This document shows positions 32,932 to 42,590 of a DNA stretch of 64,000 bases, piece after piece. Source of the DNA: Ectopseudomonas mendocina (GTDB lineage: Bacteria; Pseudomonadota; Gammaproteobacteria; Pseudomonadales; Pseudomonadaceae); assembly GCF_007049795.1 (NCBI RefSeq), contig NZ_SCFY01000005.1, positions 186,001 through 250,000 of the forward strand, written 5' to 3'. The notes under the pieces are model-generated. The model saw nothing but the letters and a program-made list of their open reading frames with translations, searched no databases and had not been told where the DNA came from. How positions within the stretch are numbered: position 1 is the stretch's first letter; the number at the start of each line of letters is the position of its first letter. The translations under genes and the position numbers were made by a program.

Positions 32932-34871
32932 CAGGAGTTTCCTTTCTCTTGCCCGAACAGGGATTTGACGGCGGCATCAATGCTGCCCTGGTCACCCTGG
33001 CCATCGGGGGTGGCGCCAGGGCCGCCGCCGATGTTCAGGTTGAGCACGCCGTCCGTGTTGAATTCCGCGTCACCGCTGGCGTGGAAGTTGATCGCCACGC
33101 CGCTGAGGTTGATCTGGCCGCTGGCGTTGAGTTCGAGAATGCTCTTGCCGCAGACCAGGCGCAGGTTCTGGCCGACCTCGATGAGGTAGCTCTGACTGAT
33201 GCTGTCGGTCTTGGTCGAGCCCACCAGCAGCACGTCGTCGAGCTTCACCGCACGCAGGCGGTTGTTGCCGATGGTCACGGTCTCGTTCATGCCGATGCTC
33301 TTGACCCGGTTGCTGCCCACCGAGTGGGTTTCATCCACCTCGACGACGATGTCCTGGTTGCGCTCGGCGTGGATGTACAACTGCTCGGCGCCCTTCTTGT
33401 CCTCCATGCGGATTTCGTTGAAGTTGGCCGGCGTGCCGCCCTTGCTGGAGCGGCTCTTGATGCCGCTCTGGGTGGCATTGGCAGGCAGGTCGTAGGGCAC
33501 GGTCTGCTCGGCGTTGTAGACCCGGCCGGTGATGATCGGCTGGTCGGGGTCGCCTTCGAGGAAGCTGACGATGACTTCCTGGCCGATGCGCGGAATCTGG
33601 ATATGACCCCAGTTCTTGCCGGCCCAGGACTGCGAGACGCGAATCCAGCAGGAGCTGTTTTCGTTGGACTGGTCGTGACGATCCCAGTGGAAGTGCACCT
33701 TGACCCGGCCGTACTGGTCGGTCCAGATCTCCTCGCCGGCGGGGCCGACCACCACCGCGGTCTGCGGCCCCTGCACCATGGGCTTGGGCGTGCCGCACAG
33801 CGGACGGAAGGTCTGCTGCGCGTCGGTGCAGGTGAGCTGGCACTCGAACTGGCCACCGCCGCCACTGCCGCTCTCCAGGGATTCCTGAGCGACGTGATAA
33901 CGCGCGCATACCACCAGATACTCGCGGTTCTGGTCGGCGCGGCCGAAGCCGGTGAGGCTGAACAGGTTGCCCGAGGCGATGCCGCGCACGCTGCCGCCGA
34001 CCTCGACGCGCTCGTGCAGGCTCTGCAGGGCCTCGATGCGGTTGCGCGCGTACTGCTCGCCGTCGCTGCTCTGCACGTAGGTACCGGGATAGTCGTACAG
34101 CGGATAGTCGCCGGCGCTGTGCGGACGCGGCATGACCGAACGCACGTCGATGCGCGCGCTGGGGCGCTGGAAATCGTAGTCGTTGAGCTCCATCGAGCCC
34201 GGCTGCACGTGCTGGGCCAGTTGCCAGTCGTTGATGTGGTCGCGCTCGCGGTGCTGCCCGTCCGGCGGGTAGTAGGGCACGCTGGCGTAACCGGGGGCCG
34301 GCATATGCGCGCCGTAGGCATCGGCCAGTACCAGCACGTGGCGATCAGCCTCGTGACGGAAGTAGTAGTAGATGCCCTCCTTCTCCATCAGCCGGCTGAC
34401 GAAATCGAAGCTGGTTTCGCGGTACTGCACGCAGTACTCCCACTCGCGATAGGGGCGGCTCAACGCGTCTTCGAAATCGGAGAACCCCAGGTCGCGGAAC
34501 ACCTGCTTGATGATCTGCGGCACGCTCATGTGCTGGAAGATGCGGCAGTCGGAGGTGCGGCTGAGCAGCCACAACCAGGGCCGCAGGGTGACCCGATAAG
34601 CCGCGAACTGGCCACGGTCGACGCTCTGCCCGCAAGCGGCGACGATGCCGTGGAAATGCCGTTCACCGCCGCCATGCTGCTGTACGGAGAGCGTCAGCGG
34701 CTTGCCGAGCAACTGGTTGAGATCGAGGTTGGCATCGCGGGACACCAGTTGCAGCTCGTACTCGAACAGACGGCCCAGCTCGTCGCTGCCGTGCATCGAG
34801 CGCAGCAGCAGAACGTCCGGCCCGAGCGGGCTGGTGATGCGGGCAAAGCGGGAAGATTGGGCGAAAAACAT
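32931..34871 (-). CDS. vgrG: T6SS spike protein VgrG (TssI)
   Basis: 646 residues: gp27-like base (about 1-370), gp5-like OB fold (about 380-470; GEEIWTDQYGRVKVHFHWD is the family signature) and C-terminal beta-helix spike (DUF2345 region). A glycine-rich end (about 620-646) follows; there is no extra effector domain, so the cargo is expected to be the PAAR-Rhs protein. It follows clpV by 58 nt and overlaps the chaperone gene by 1 nt. Confidence 0.93.
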   Translation of the reverse strand: MFFAQSSRFARITSPLGPDVLLLRSMHGSDELGRLFEYELQLVSRDANLDLNQLLGKPLTLSVQQHGGGERHFHGIVAACGQSVDRGQFAAYRVTLRPWLWLLSRTSDCRIFQHMSVPQIIKQVFRDLGFSDFEDALSRPYREWEYCVQYRETSFDFVSRLMEKEGIYYYFRHEADRHVLVLADAYGAHMPAPGYASVPYYPPDGQHRERDHINDWQLAQHVQPGSMELNDYDFQRPSARIDVRSVMPRPHSAGDYPLYDYPGTYVQSSDGEQYARNRIEALQSLHERVEVGGSVRGIASGNLFSLTGFGRADQNREYLVVCARYHVAQESLESGSGGGGQFECQLTCTDAQQTFRPLCGTPKPMVQGPQTAVVVGPAGEEIWTDQYGRVKVHFHWDRHDQSNENSSCWIRVSQSWAGKNWGHIQIPRIGQEVIVSFLEGDPDQPIITGRVYNAEQTVPYDLPANATQSGIKSRSSKGGTPANFNEIRMEDKKGAEQLYIHAERNQDIVVEVDETHSVGSNRVKSIGMNETVTIGNNRLRAVKLDDVLLVGSTKTDSISQSYLIEVGQNLRLVCGKSILELNASGQINLSGVAINFHASGDAEFNTDGVLNLNIGGGPGATPDGQGDQGSIDAAVKSLFGQEKGNS

Positions 34872-34929
34872 AGGTCGGGGTTCCGGCCTGCCATGGCGCG
34901 GGCCGGCGCTAGCCGACCCGCACTCGGGC

Positions 34930-37602
34930 TCAGGCGTTGTCGGCGAAGCTGTAGTTCAGGTCGTTGTCGGCCACGCTGATGCGCACGCCGGCCAGCGGTT
35001 TGCCTTCCAGCATGCGGGTGAGGAACTCGCGGCTCATGTCCGGCAGCATGCCGTTGGTGAGAATGGCGTCGATCTGCCGGCCGCCACTCTCGCTCTCGGT
35101 GCAGCGCGAAACCACCAGGTCGACCACCGCCTCGTCGTAGTCGAAGGGCACCTTGTGGGTGCTTTCGATGCGCTTCTTGATGCGCCCCAACTGCAGGCGG
35201 GTGATGGCCTTGAGCATGGCGTCGCTGAGCGGGTAATAGGGGATGGTCACGAGACGGCCGAGCAGCGCCGGCGGGAAGATCTCCAGCAGCGGCTGCCGCA
35301 GGTCGCGGGCGATGCTTTCCGGGTCGGGCAGGTTGTCCGGGTCCTGGCACAGGCGCGCCACCTGTTCGGTGCCGGCGTTGGTGGTAAGCAGGATCAGGGT
35401 GTTCTTGAAGTCGATCAGACGCCCTTCGCCGTCTTCCATCACGCCCTTGTCGAACACCTGGAAGAAGATCTCGTGCACGTCCGGGTGGGCCTTTTCCACC
35501 TCGTCGAGCAGCACCACGCTGTACGGCCGGCGACGCACCGCCTCGGTCAGCACGCCACCTTCGCCGTAGCCGACGTAGCCGGGCGGCGCACCCTTGAGGG
35601 TGGAGACGGTGTGCGCCTCCTGGAATTCGCTCATGTTGATGGTGATCAGGTTCTGCTCACCGCCATACAGCGCTTCGGCCAGCGCCAGCGCGGTTTCGGT
35701 CTTGCCGACGCCGGAGGTGCCGGCGAGCATGAACACGCCGATCGGCTTGTTGGGGTTGTCGAGGCCGGCGCGGGAAGTCTGGATGCGCTTGGCGATCATC
35801 TTCAGCGCGTGGTCCTGGCCGATGATGCGCTTGCCCAGCAGGCTATCGAGGTTGAGCACGGTCTCGACCTCGTTGCGCGCCATGCGTCCGACCGGGATGC
35901 CGGTCCAGTCCGCCACCACCGAGGCCACGGCCTGGTAATCGACGGTTGGCAGGATCAGCGGGGCTTCGCCCTGCAACTGGCTCAGGCGCTCCTGCAATTC
36001 GACCAGCCGCGCGCGCAGGGCCTGGTGATCGGTGCCGCTGTCCTGATCGACCACCCCAGCGCTTTCGCGCAGGCTGGCGCGGGTGGCCAGCAGTTCATCG
36101 ACCAGCTGCTTCTCTTCGGCCCAGCGGCTTTCCAGCTCGGCCAGACGCTCGCGCTCGGCGGCCAGCAGGCTCTCGCTGTTGGCCTGGCGCAGACTGACGT
36201 CAATGCCGATGGCATGTTCACGGGCGATGATCTGCAGTTCGGTTTCCAGCGCCTCGATACGTCGACGGCTGTCGTCCACCTCGGCCGGCACGGCATGCAG
36301 GCTGATGGCCACGCGGGCGCAGGCGGTATCGAGCAGGCTGACCGACTTGTCCGGCAGCTGGCGCGCCGGAATGTAGCGGTGCGAGAGCTTGACCGCGGCG
36401 TCCAGGGCTTCGTCAAGAATCTGCACCTGGTGGTGCTTCTCCATGGTCGAGGCCACGCCACGCATCATCAGCAGCGCCTTGTCCTCGGACGGTTCGGGCA
36501 CCTGTACCACCTGGAAGCGGCGGGTCAGCGCCGGGTCCTTCTCGATGTGCTTCTTGTACTCGGCCCAGGTGGTGGCCGCTACTGTGCGCAGGCTGCCGCG
36601 CGCCAGCGCAGGCTTGAGCAGGTTGGCGGCGTCGCCGGTGCCGGCCGCGCCACCGGCGCCGACCAGGGTGTGGGCTTCGTCGATAAACAGGATGATCGGC
36701 TTGGGCGAGGCCTGCACGTCTTCGATGACCTGGCGCAGGCGCTGCTCGAACTCGCCTTTCATGCTGGCGCCGGCCTGCAGCAGGCCGACGTCCAGGCTGC
36801 GCAGCTCGACATCCTTGAGCGAAGGCGGCACATCACCGGCGGCGATGCGCAGGGCGAAGCCTTCGACCACGGCGGTCTTGCCGACGCCGGCCTCGCCAGT
36901 GAGGATCGGGTTGTTCTGCCGGCGGCGCATGAGGATATCGACCAGTTGGCGGATCTCCTCGTCACGGCCGACGATGGGGTCGAGCTCACCCTTGCGCGCC
37001 TGCTCGGTGAGGTCGATGGTGAAACGCTTGAGCGCCTCCTGCTTGCCCATCGCCGCCGGCGCCATGGCGCCACTGGCCTCGCCCGGTGCGGCAGCGGCAA
37101 AACCGTCGCTGGCGGCCAGGGTGTTCTCCGGCGAATCGCCGACGTATTCGTCGAAGCGCTCGCTCAGGGTCTCCACCTTGATCTTGGCGAACTCGCCCGA
37201 CAGGCCCAGCAGCACCTGACGCAGGCTTGGCGTCTTGAGGATGCCGATGATCAGGTAGCCGGTACGCACCTGATGCTCGCCGAACATCAGGCTGCCGTAG
37301 ACCCAACCTCGCTCGACCGCTTCCTCGACGTGCGAAGACAGGTCGGTGATCGAGGTCGAGCCGCGCGGCAGGCGGTCGAGTGCGTCGGTCAGGTCACGCG
37401 CCAGGCGCGCCGGCTCCAGGCTGAACTGGCGGATGATGCGGTGCAGGTCGGAGTCCTGCAGCTGCAGGAGCTGGTGAAACCAGTGCGCCAGCTCGACGTA
37501 GGGGTTGCCACGCAGCTTGCAGAACACGGTGGCGGCCTCGATGGCCTTGTAGCCGACGCTGTTGAGCTTGCCGAACAGCGCGGTACGACTGATTTCACCC
37601 AT
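34930..37602 (-). CDS. clpV: T6SS sheath-disassembly ATPase ClpV (TssH)
   Basis: 890 residues, AAA+ Clp/Hsp100 type. Walker A lysines are K242 (GEAGVGKT) and K634 (GTSGVGKT), with an N-terminal Clp_N domain (about 1-160) and a coiled-coil middle domain (about 410-530). It recycles contracted TssB-TssC sheaths. The ATG at 37602 has AAGGAG 8 nt upstream and overlaps the end of tssG by 8 nt; a longer frame has no start signal and lies inside tssG. Confidence 0.94.
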   Translation of the reverse strand: MGEISRTALFGKLNSVGYKAIEAATVFCKLRGNPYVELAHWFHQLLQLQDSDLHRIIRQFSLEPARLARDLTDALDRLPRGSTSITDLSSHVEEAVERGWVYGSLMFGEHQVRTGYLIIGILKTPSLRQVLLGLSGEFAKIKVETLSERFDEYVGDSPENTLAASDGFAAAAPGEASGAMAPAAMGKQEALKRFTIDLTEQARKGELDPIVGRDEEIRQLVDILMRRRQNNPILTGEAGVGKTAVVEGFALRIAAGDVPPSLKDVELRSLDVGLLQAGASMKGEFEQRLRQVIEDVQASPKPIILFIDEAHTLVGAGGAAGTGDAANLLKPALARGSLRTVAATTWAEYKKHIEKDPALTRRFQVVQVPEPSEDKALLMMRGVASTMEKHHQVQILDEALDAAVKLSHRYIPARQLPDKSVSLLDTACARVAISLHAVPAEVDDSRRRIEALETELQIIAREHAIGIDVSLRQANSESLLAAERERLAELESRWAEEKQLVDELLATRASLRESAGVVDQDSGTDHQALRARLVELQERLSQLQGEAPLILPTVDYQAVASVVADWTGIPVGRMARNEVETVLNLDSLLGKRIIGQDHALKMIAKRIQTSRAGLDNPNKPIGVFMLAGTSGVGKTETALALAEALYGGEQNLITINMSEFQEAHTVSTLKGAPPGYVGYGEGGVLTEAVRRRPYSVVLLDEVEKAHPDVHEIFFQVFDKGVMEDGEGRLIDFKNTLILLTTNAGTEQVARLCQDPDNLPDPESIARDLRQPLLEIFPPALLGRLVTIPYYPLSDAMLKAITRLQLGRIKKRIESTHKVPFDYDEAVVDLVVSRCTESESGGRQIDAILTNGMLPDMSREFLTRMLEGKPLAGVRISVADNDLNYSFADNA

Positions 37603-38647
37603 GTGAAGTTCTCCTTGATTGATCCGCCGGCGGGGTCGCTGTGGCGTGATGGCGGGCCAGCACCAGATCCCTGGCGTCGTGCTGTGGCTGGCCGAGCCAG
37701 GTGGTGTAACCCAGGCGAGCCTGGCCATTGAGGCGCAGCGCGGGGACTTCCTCACGCTGCAGTACCAGATTCAGTTGCCAGTCCAGTTCGTCGCCCTGGT
37801 ACTCCGCGACCCAGGCCACCAGCGCGGCGAACGAGTCGCCATCGGGCAGCATGGCGTTGTACTGCTCGAGCGTCAGCGGACCGAAGCAGATGCGGAAGCT
37901 GTGCTGGCGGTCCCAGACCTGGCTGCCCAGGCAGAAGTCCACGCCCAGCTGGCTGGACTCCACGCCCAGGCGCGTGCGCTCGGGCAGGCTCAGCCAGCTG
38001 CCGGCGTATTCCTCGATCTGCACCGGCACACCGAAGTAGTCGGCGAGGATCGCCTTGAGGCCATCGGGATAACGCGTCTGCGCGGCCAGGTGACCGCTGT
38101 AGTGCAGCTTCGCCGCATCGTCCAGCAAGCCCCGCTGGCGCAGGCTGGGCATGCCGCGCCCGCTGAAGGCGGCCAGCCGCGCCGACCAGTAGTCGTCGTC
38201 GGGGCGATCATGACTGACGGTCGGGCGGGCTTCGGCCCAGGCGCGATAGAACAGGGTCAGCAGACGATGATGGAACAGATCGAGGAAATGCTTGCTGGTG
38301 CTGTCGGCGTGGTTGCGCTGGCGCTCGCGCACGTACTCGGTCAGGTGCAACGGTAGCGGCCCGTTGGGCCCGCCGAGGCCAAAGAAGTACTGTTCCAGAC
38401 GCGCCGGACGATCATCGCTGGCAGGCGTCACGGCAGCCAGAGTGGCTGGGGCGAAACTGCCCTCCTGGCGCTGGCCGAGGCGCAGCGGATCGTCCGCCAG
38501 GCGCCGGGAACGCCCCAGGCGCGGCAGCTGCGGGTGCTCGTTCTCGATGCGTCGCAGGGCCTGGAAGAAGTCATACTCCCAGGGCTGCGCCTGCATCCGC
38601 GCAAGCGTGTCTAGAGGTTCGGACGACGGCCGGGCCGGGCTTTCCAT
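37595..38647 (-). CDS. tssG: T6SS baseplate protein TssG
   Basis: 350 residues, the usual length for TssG (ImpH/VasB). The N-terminal WEYDFFQALRRIE segment and FFGLGGPNGPLPLHLTEYVRER are family signatures. With TssE, TssF and TssK it builds the baseplate wedge. This start overlaps tssF by 37 nt; an ATG at 38596 would remove the overlap and 17 residues, but neither has a strong ribosome-binding site. Confidence 0.92.
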   Translation of the reverse strand: MESPARPSSEPLDTLARMQAQPWEYDFFQALRRIENEHPQLPRLGRSRRLADDPLRLGQRQEGSFAPATLAAVTPASDDRPARLEQYFFGLGGPNGPLPLHLTEYVRERQRNHADSTSKHFLDLFHHRLLTLFYRAWAEARPTVSHDRPDDDYWSARLAAFSGRGMPSLRQRGLLDDAAKLHYSGHLAAQTRYPDGLKAILADYFGVPVQIEEYAGSWLSLPERTRLGVESSQLGVDFCLGSQVWDRQHSFRICFGPLTLEQYNAMLPDGDSFAALVAWVAEYQGDELDWQLNLVLQREEVPALRLNGQARLGYTTWLGQPQHDARDLVLARHHATATPPADQSRRTSHG

Positions 38648-40470
38648 CGCATGATCTCGCCGCGCTCGGTGCTACGCAGCACCGTCTCGGTAAAGCTGTT
38701 GAGGGATACGTAGCGCGCCAGGAAACGCTCGAATACCGCGCCGAGGAGAAACACCCCGGTACCGCGAAAGGCGTTCTCGTCGAACTCCAGGGTAATTTCC
38801 AGGCCACGGCCGAAGACGATCGGCCCGGGCATCGGCAGGCGCCGCGTACAAGGTTTGGCACTGACTTCGCGCAGGCCTTCGATCTGCAGTTGCAGCGCCG
38901 GATTCTGCATGTCGCCATACAGGCGCAGCATTTCGCGCAGGGCAGCGGCGCCCTGGCCCTGCTCGGCCAGTGACAGGTAGTTCAGTGACAGCTGGCTGAT
39001 CAACCGCCAGGCCTGGTTGTCGTGGGCCGGGCTGGCGCGCGGCCGGCTCGGCCCCGCGACGCAGCGCACGCTCTGTACCGGCGCACTATCGGCCAGGGTG
39101 AAGTCGCTCTTGCCGATGCCAACGGTCATGAACAGCGGCAGATCGCGATTGGTGCACAGGGCACTGAGCCCCAGCTGACGTAGATCATGCCGATACGGCG
39201 CCTGGTGGCTGTCGACCAGGCTGATGAAGGTTTCGCTGCCGACATAGCTGGAGCGGGTGCCGCTGCGGCGCTGCTCGGCCGACAGCACGCGCGGCTCACG
39301 GCGCACGCAGTAGTAGGCCTGGTCACGGCCATAGCGAGCGGGGTCGCGCACGGCATAGAAGGGCAGGAAGGGCTGCTCCGGGCCACTGCCATGGCCGGTG
39401 ACGCCACGCAGTGAGTGGATCTCGAAATCCATCGGGCGCGTGCGGTCAGCGATGGCGTGATGCTCGTGCACCTTGTCACTGAGGTGGATGCGATCCAGGC
39501 GCCGCGGAAACAGGTTGATCGCCGGGGTACAGAACGGCAGGAACTGACTGGCGCCAACCTGATTCTGCAGGTGGCTATCCAAACGGTCGAACAGCACGAT
39601 CAGCTCCAGCTCGTCACCGCTGCACTGGCGTACGGCACGGCGCAAACCGCAGAAGTCGACGAACAGGAAGCGCTGCGGCAGGGCGAAGTATTCCTGCAGC
39701 AGGCGATAGCCCTGGAAGGCCTGCGGCACCACCGGCAGGGCCGCCTCGGCATCATCGAAACCGCACGGGCGCAAGGCGTCGGCCGGCAGCCTTTCCACCC
39801 AGTCGTGCCCCGGCTGACGGGCAAAAACCGCGATGCGGTTGCCCAGCAGTTGTTCGTAGAGACGGAACGGCAGTTCATCCAGGCCGTTGAGGTACAGCGG
39901 CAGGTTGTCCAGATCCAGGCTGGCGAAAGGCATTTCAGCACCGCTGCGCAGGGTGATACGCAACGCAGCCTTGGCCCGCGGCTCGCTGGCGGCCAAACGG
40001 CCCAGCGCAGCAGCGGGGTTGCTGATGTATTCGGCATCCGCCACCTGCAACGGCCACAAGGTCACCGGGTGGGCCGTGCGGTACTCGCAGGGGGTCTGAC
40101 TGTCCTTGCCGAGGGTGGCGCGTAGTACGCTGTCGCGCGGCAGGTTGAAGCTGCCGTTGAGCGCGCCATCGTTGGCATCGGTATGCAACTGCACCACGGT
40201 CATCGAGGGCGTCGGTGCCAGATAATGCGGGTAGGCGACTTCCAACAGGTTATGCGTGAAGGTCGGGTATTCGGCATCGAGCTTCAATTGCACACGAGCG
40301 GTCAGGTAGGCGAAACCTTCGAGCAGGCGCTCGACATAGGGGTCGGCGCACTCCATTCCCGCCAGGGTCAGACGCCCGGCGATCTTCGGGTATTCGCGGG
40401 CAAACTCCTGGGCACTTTCGCGGATGTGCTGCAGTTCCTGGTTATACAGCTCCAGCATACGGGGATTCAT
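38611..40470 (-). CDS. tssF: T6SS baseplate protein TssF
   Basis: 619 residues, typical of TssF (ImpG/VasA). The opening [20 protein letters not shown] is the family N-terminus. The ATG at 40470 has GGAG 6 nt upstream and overlaps the tssE stop by 4 nt. Baseplate wedge component together with TssG. Confidence 0.94.
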   Translation of the reverse strand: MNPRMLELYNQELQHIRESAQEFAREYPKIAGRLTLAGMECADPYVERLLEGFAYLTARVQLKLDAEYPTFTHNLLEVAYPHYLAPTPSMTVVQLHTDANDGALNGSFNLPRDSVLRATLGKDSQTPCEYRTAHPVTLWPLQVADAEYISNPAAALGRLAASEPRAKAALRITLRSGAEMPFASLDLDNLPLYLNGLDELPFRLYEQLLGNRIAVFARQPGHDWVERLPADALRPCGFDDAEAALPVVPQAFQGYRLLQEYFALPQRFLFVDFCGLRRAVRQCSGDELELIVLFDRLDSHLQNQVGASQFLPFCTPAINLFPRRLDRIHLSDKVHEHHAIADRTRPMDFEIHSLRGVTGHGSGPEQPFLPFYAVRDPARYGRDQAYYCVRREPRVLSAEQRRSGTRSSYVGSETFISLVDSHQAPYRHDLRQLGLSALCTNRDLPLFMTVGIGKSDFTLADSAPVQSVRCVAGPSRPRASPAHDNQAWRLISQLSLNYLSLAEQGQGAAALREMLRLYGDMQNPALQLQIEGLREVSAKPCTRRLPMPGPIVFGRGLEITLEFDENAFRGTGVFLLGAVFERFLARYVSLNSFTETVLRSTERGEIMRWKARPGRRPNL

Positions 40471-40982
40471 GCGCGTCTCCGCTGCTCGGCGGGCAGCACC
40501 TGCACATGGCCGGACTCCAGGTCCAACTCGGTGCGCAGCAACAAGGGCAGGGCCACCGGCTGTGCCCACAGGTCACCCTGAATCTCGAAACTCAACGCGT
40601 TATGGTTCATCTGTTCGTGACCGACATGCGCCCGCACCCGCACGCTGTGGGCGAGGATGCGCGGCTCGAAGGTGATGATGGCGCGCTGGATCAAATTCTC
40701 CAGGGCGGCGATATCGATCCCGGAAACACTGCTGCCGGCCAACGCCGGCAGCCCATAGTTGATCACCGAGGTGCCGGCTGGCGTGTGCCGTGTGGTGTCG
40801 GCATCGAGCAGGGCGATGGTGTTGAACAGCCAGGTCAGATCGCGCAGCACCGAGGCCTTGAGCTGGTTCAGCGAGAGCACACGGCGGTCCGCGCTTTCCT
40901 GCGGATTGCCAGGCTCATCGTCGGTCAGGCGGTCGAGCAGCGATGGCTGCAGGCGCTCGCGCGGGGTCATGGGGCTGCTCAT
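40467..40982 (-). CDS. tssE: T6SS baseplate protein TssE (gp25-like)
   Basis: 171 residues, homologous to phage T4 gp25; the segment [14 protein letters not shown] and the following [10 protein letters not shown] are characteristic. It starts sheath polymerisation on the baseplate. The ATG at 40982 is 8 nt after the stop of the lipoprotein gene; an in-frame ATG at 40970 is possible. The much longer upstream frame overlaps that gene and was rejected. Confidence 0.91.
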   Translation of the reverse strand: MSSPMTPRERLQPSLLDRLTDDEPGNPQESADRRVLSLNQLKASVLRDLTWLFNTIALLDADTTRHTPAGTSVINYGLPALAGSSVSGIDIAALENLIQRAIITFEPRILAHSVRVRAHVGHEQMNHNALSFEIQGDLWAQPVALPLLLRTELDLESGHVQVLPAEQRRRA

Positions 40983-40990
40983 GCGCAGGC

Positions 40991-41443
40991 TTACCAATCG
41001 AACATCGCGGTGTAGCTCTTCTGATCGCCGACGCCGCGCAGGCAACTGGCACCCTGAGCCAGCACCGATGGCTCCAGCTGGCCCTTGATCAGTCGAATGG
41101 CCTTGTATTGCGAACGACACTCCAGCTCGTTGTCCGCCACGGGGGCTACATGTAGCACCATGACGATCGGCACATTCTGAAAGGTTTCGACATGGGCCTG
41201 GCCATCCGCGCCAACACTGAAATGACACGGCGAGGTAATGTCCAGCGGCAGCACGCTCTGGTCTGGCTTGCGCAATACGCAGGCCTGTCCGGTGTTCTCC
41301 AATCTATAAGTTTGCCCTGCAAGCTCCACTTGCTCCGGGTAGCCAGCATTGCCTGGGGCAGGCGGTGGAGTCGATTCGGCGCATGCACAGAGGCTGGTCA
41401 GCACGCCGAGCAGCAGTAACGGTGTACGAAGGCGCTTGCTCAT
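40991..41443 (-). CDS. putative immunity lipoprotein paired with the Tae4 effector
   Basis: 150 residues with a lipoprotein signal: a leucine-rich helix ends in LCAC, giving a lipidated Cys at residue 21. The mature part has several further cysteines, suggesting a disulfide-bonded periplasmic fold. It overlaps the tae4 stop by 4 nt (ATGA), the normal arrangement for an effector and its periplasmic immunity protein. I do not recognise the known Tai4 family with certainty. An alternative role as an accessory part of the secretion machine is less likely because it is paired with the effector. Confidence 0.68.
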   Translation of the reverse strand: MSKRLRTPLLLLGVLTSLCACAESTPPPAPGNAGYPEQVELAGQTYRLENTGQACVLRKPDQSVLPLDITSPCHFSVGADGQAHVETFQNVPIVMVLHVAPVADNELECRSQYKAIRLIKGQLEPSVLAQGASCLRGVGDQKSYTAMFDW

Positions 41444-41898
41444 GCCAGCTCCCAGAACCAGATTTGCCGGGCCATGTGCCTCGGATCAGCGTAACGGCCT
41501 GCGGTGAGACCGCGCTTCCACAGATCGATGTGATCGCCGGTGCGCTCATCGACGTTCTGGCCGGCTTGCTGGAAGCAGTCCTTGAAGAAGATCAGTCCGC
41601 TCTTGTCGGCCAGCTTGAGACGCTCCGGTGCACTGCCCCCGATGATCAGCGGGCGGCCCAGGTGATGCTTCCACAACCAGTTAGCCAATGATTCAGCGCC
41701 CCTGGCGTGTGCGTGAGCACATTTGGGTTCGGTGTAGGTGGCCTTGTTGACCTGGATGGTCTTGTCGGCATTGAGCGTGTAGCTCATGCGAATGGCGCAC
41801 TGGTTCTCCCATGGACCATCACAGACCTTGCCGTCGGAGTACTCGTCCCAGATCTTGAGATATTCGTTCCACAGATTGATAAACGAAGGCTTGGCCAT
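41440..41898 (-). CDS. tae4: T6SS peptidoglycan amidase effector, Tae4 family
   Basis: 152 residues. The Tae4 (NlpC/P60-like) marks are present: catalytic C34 in ENQCAIR, catalytic H123 in GDHIDLW, and the family segments CAHAHARGAESLANWLW and GLIFFKDCF. No signal peptide, as expected for a protein exported through Hcp. Known Tae4 enzymes cut the D-Glu-mDAP peptide bond in the periplasm of a rival. It lies between hcp and tssE inside the core operon, the slot that tagJ occupies in P. aeruginosa HSI-I. Confidence 0.9.
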   Translation of the reverse strand: MAKPSFINLWNEYLKIWDEYSDGKVCDGPWENQCAIRMSYTLNADKTIQVNKATYTEPKCAHAHARGAESLANWLWKHHLGRPLIIGGSAPERLKLADKSGLIFFKDCFQQAGQNVDERTGDHIDLWKRGLTAGRYADPRHMARQIWFWELA

Positions 41899-41939
41899 GA
41901 AACGGTCTCATTACTGCGTGAGTCGGAGTCGTCCCAATG

Positions 41940-41974
41940 CTGCCGCCCCTCGACACAAGCGTCGGGGGCGGCAG
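41940..41974 (-). other. strong GC-rich hairpin immediately after hcp
   Basis: CTGCCGCCCC(T)CGAC and GTCGGGGGCGGCAG form a 14-bp stem with one bulged T and a 6-nt loop, ending 5 nt past the hcp stop. There is no T-run, so full termination is unlikely. More probably it protects the upstream hcp message end and lowers tae4 and later genes. Confidence 0.65.
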
Positions 41975-41978
41975 GACA

Positions 41979-42467
41979 TCAGATCTTGACGTTGGAGCGG
42001 ATGTTCCAGCCGTACTTGATCGGGCCGCCGTCCTTGGTGCCGTCAGCTTTCTGCGGCTGGTAGTCGACCGTGACCTTGGCGAAGTTCAGGGTGACGTTCT
42101 CGATCAGACGGTCATCGCTGCCCGAGCCACCCGTGCTCAGCGAGGAGATCAGTACTTCTTCGAGGTTGATGATCAGGTACTCGACCTGGGAGTCACCGCC
42201 CGCCTTGCGCACGGTCAGGGTGACCTTCGGTACGTGCTTGCCACTGGAGCAATGCATCATCAGGTTGGGGCTGGCCTTGTCGACGTACTTGGTCAGCGAC
42301 AGGTCCTGAATGCTGACCTTGCCCGCGCCACCGCCAGTGCCGGTGTGCATGTTACCGGACTGGGACATGCCCCAGCTCCAGTTGAGCACTTCGATTTCGT
42401 CCTTGTGAGTCTTGTCCTGAGACTCGCCCTTGATGTCACCGATTTTGATGAAGATATCGACAGCCAT
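41979..42467 (-). CDS. hcp: T6SS tube protein Hcp (Hcp1-type)
   Basis: 162 residues, exactly the length of P. aeruginosa Hcp1 and similar throughout by recall (MAVDIFIKIGDIKGES opening, WSWGMSQSG, CSSGKH). It forms hexameric rings stacked into the secreted tube and can carry small effectors such as Tae4. It is separated from tssC by 123 nt and followed by a strong hairpin, suggesting a separately stabilised, abundant transcript segment. Confidence 0.96.
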   Translation of the reverse strand: MAVDIFIKIGDIKGESQDKTHKDEIEVLNWSWGMSQSGNMHTGTGGGAGKVSIQDLSLTKYVDKASPNLMMHCSSGKHVPKVTLTVRKAGGDSQVEYLIINLEEVLISSLSTGGSGSDDRLIENVTLNFAKVTVDYQPQKADGTKDGGPIKYGWNIRSNVKI

Positions 42468-42590
42468 GTTTTCTCCTGGGTGTGGTCATCGCCACGAGGG
42501 TCTGGAAATGCGAAAAGTCCGGGGCTTTCCATGTATCAGGCAGAGACCTCACCCGGCGACGCCGCGTGAGACCAGCTTGCCTGCCGGGGC

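Noticed and set aside
34645..37731. Very long open frame antisense to vgrG and clpV
   Set aside because: Mirror of the real clpV frame with no recognisable domain or ribosome-binding site.
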